From Cyanobacteria bacterium SIG31 (lineage in GTDB: Bacteria; Cyanobacteriota; Vampirovibrionia; Gastranaerophilales; Gastranaerophilaceae), in NCBI GenBank assembly GCA_015152465.1, contig SUTX01000003.1:1-64000 (forward strand): a DNA stretch of 64,000 bases, read 5' to 3'. Positions 63,306-64,000 of this stretch are shown piece by piece. A program made the position numbers and the translations under genes. Under the pieces are notes generated by a model, which had not been told where the DNA came from, ran no database searches, and was given only the letters and a program-made list of their open reading frames with translations. Position 1 is the stretch's first letter; each line of letters starts with the position of its first letter.

Positions 63306-64000
63306 ATGAAAAAGCAATTATCTTATTTGTTAATGGCAATGTTACTACTTACGACTGGAAAAGCGAATGCAGACGCTATGGTCGGAACAGTCATTGACGC
63401 TTCTGGTACTTATAATAGAATGCAACTTCAACAAGTTGACGGTTATAAGTTTGAAAAAAGTTACGTTCATTCATTAGAACATGTAACAAAAGACGAAAGC
63501 ATTTATGATGCTTCTGTAGAAGAAAATGTTGCTAGAGAAGGGGTTTTATACAATCCTCACTTCCTATTAGAAAAAATCAATTTCGAAGGAAATACAAAAA
63601 TTTCTGACGAAGAACTTGAAAAACTTGCATTAGAAATTCTTGGAGAAGATATCTTCTTTGATGAATTATTGGAAGTATGTTCTAAAGTAACAAATTTATA
63701 TCACGCAAAAGGATTTTTAACATCGTATGCGACAGTTCCACCTCAAAGAATTGTAGATGGTGTTGCAACAATTAAAATTGTTGAAAGTAAAGTTGGAGAA
63801 TTAAATATCGAGGGAGAAAAATGGACTCGTGAATGGTATTTAAGAAATATCATTATGGGTAAAGCTGGCCTAAGAGAAGGCGATGTCTTTAATGCTAAAA
63901 ATCTTCAACGAGCAATGAAAGAAATTAATAGAGAGGACTATGTTCAAATACAGACAGATGTAGAACGCCAATCTATAGGTGATGAAAATACTGCTATTAC
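63306..64000 (+). CDS. Two-partner-secretion outer-membrane transporter (ShlB/FhaC family), partial
   Basis: The gene runs off the end of the window; about 231 residues are visible. It has a signal peptide (MKKQLSYLLMAMLLLTTGKA, cleaved after NADA or nearby), then a linker (about 25-95). The POTRA repeats follow (about 98-175 and 176 onward), with EKINFEGNTKISDEELEKLA, YHAKGFLTSYATVPP and VATIKIVESKVGELNIEGE. These match POTRA_2-type repeats of outer-membrane proteins that export large TpsA exoproteins; the beta barrel should lie beyond the window. The BamA family is the alternative, but the POTRA pattern favours TpsB. Confidence 0.8.
   Translation, partial: MKKQLSYLLMAMLLLTTGKANADAMVGTVIDASGTYNRMQLQQVDGYKFEKSYVHSLEHVTKDESIYDASVEENVAREGVLYNPHFLLEKINFEGNTKISDEELEKLALEILGEDIFFDELLEVCSKVTNLYHAKGFLTSYATVPPQRIVDGVATIKIVESKVGELNIEGEKWTREWYLRNIIMGKAGLREGDVFNAKNLQRAMKEINREDYVQIQTDVERQSIGDENTAI

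Noticed and set aside
1..64000. CRISPR array
   Set aside because: No regularly spaced repeat of 24-40 bp with unique spacers was seen; the tandem repeat at 151-203 has only two copies with no spacer.
63306..64000. BamA
   Set aside because: The POTRA pattern (IVDGVATIKIVESKVGEL) fits TpsB-type POTRA_2 better, though the barrel is outside the window so this is not final.

Overview
The window looks like a piece of chromosome from an AT-rich, Gram-negative, probably anaerobic and motile bacterium. The best guess is the non-photosynthetic sister group of cyanobacteria (Vampirovibrionia/Melainabacteria, Gastranaerophilales-like). This is inference: it rests on low GC, a cyanobacterial-style outer-membrane SLH protein, a FhaC/ShlB-type outer-membrane transporter, scattered flagellar operons, type IV pilin-like proteins, many cyclic-nucleotide signalling genes, and a hydrogenase-related membrane complex instead of a recognisable respiratory chain. 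The standard genetic code fits throughout (TAA stops dominate, some TGA and TAG). No rRNA, CRISPR array, prophage or transposase gene is visible; one tRNA gene is present.

Layout. 0-8.7 kb: tRNA-Ser, ruvA, a 5'-nucleotidase-family protein, a minus-strand trio (pgsA-like, trmL, nnrD), a Gfo/Idh/MocA sugar dehydrogenase, a LysM protein, radA and an amidohydrolase. 8.7-15.2 kb: two poorly known proteins, then a response regulator-histidine kinase-flgB-flgC-fliE operon behind a palindromic operator-like region, and a histidine-phosphatase-fold protein that has lost most catalytic residues. 15.4-22.2 kb: folP, a degenerate sensor kinase, a GAF-GGDEF-HD-GYP protein, an NTF2-like secreted protein and lysC. 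22.4-30.2 kb: a lipoprotein-like repeat protein, an 848-residue EF-hand/LysM-like protein, trmFO and a CHASE2-GGDEF protein. 30.3-41.5 kb: a second flagellar operon (a second fliE, fliF, an unusual protein in the fliG position, fliH, flhA), then lysA, cdaA, a YitT-family protein, a TPR protein and a cysteine-cluster protein. 41.5-55.4 kb: a prepilin-like protein, ECF sigma/anti-sigma pair, clpB, a Cys-rich SLH protein, a sugar aminotransferase, a putative zincin, a degenerate GGDEF protein, a UbiA-like prenyltransferase and an acyl-ACP thioesterase. 55.5-62.8 kb: a six-gene hydrogenase-4-like complex whose large subunit lacks the NiFe-binding CxxC pairs, so it fits the energy-converting hydrogenase-related (Ehr) type. 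63.3 kb to the end: the start of a two-partner-secretion transporter.

How it fits together. Flagellar assembly genes are split into two operons, one led by a dedicated two-component system. Five signalling proteins point to cyclic-di-nucleotide control: two apparently active GGDEF proteins (one with HD-GYP), one GGDEF protein that looks like a c-di-GMP receptor, a diadenylate cyclase, and a degenerate kinase. lysC and lysA supply the lysine/diaminopimelate pathway. The Gfo/Idh dehydrogenase and the DegT-family aminotransferase could act in sequence on a nucleotide sugar, although they lie 45 kb apart. Several unrelated proteins without a normal signal peptide carry a short N-terminal Pro-Ala-Phe motif, a possible undescribed sorting tag. 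Intergenic regions hold several palindromic, MITE-like elements, some ending in GTCATTC.
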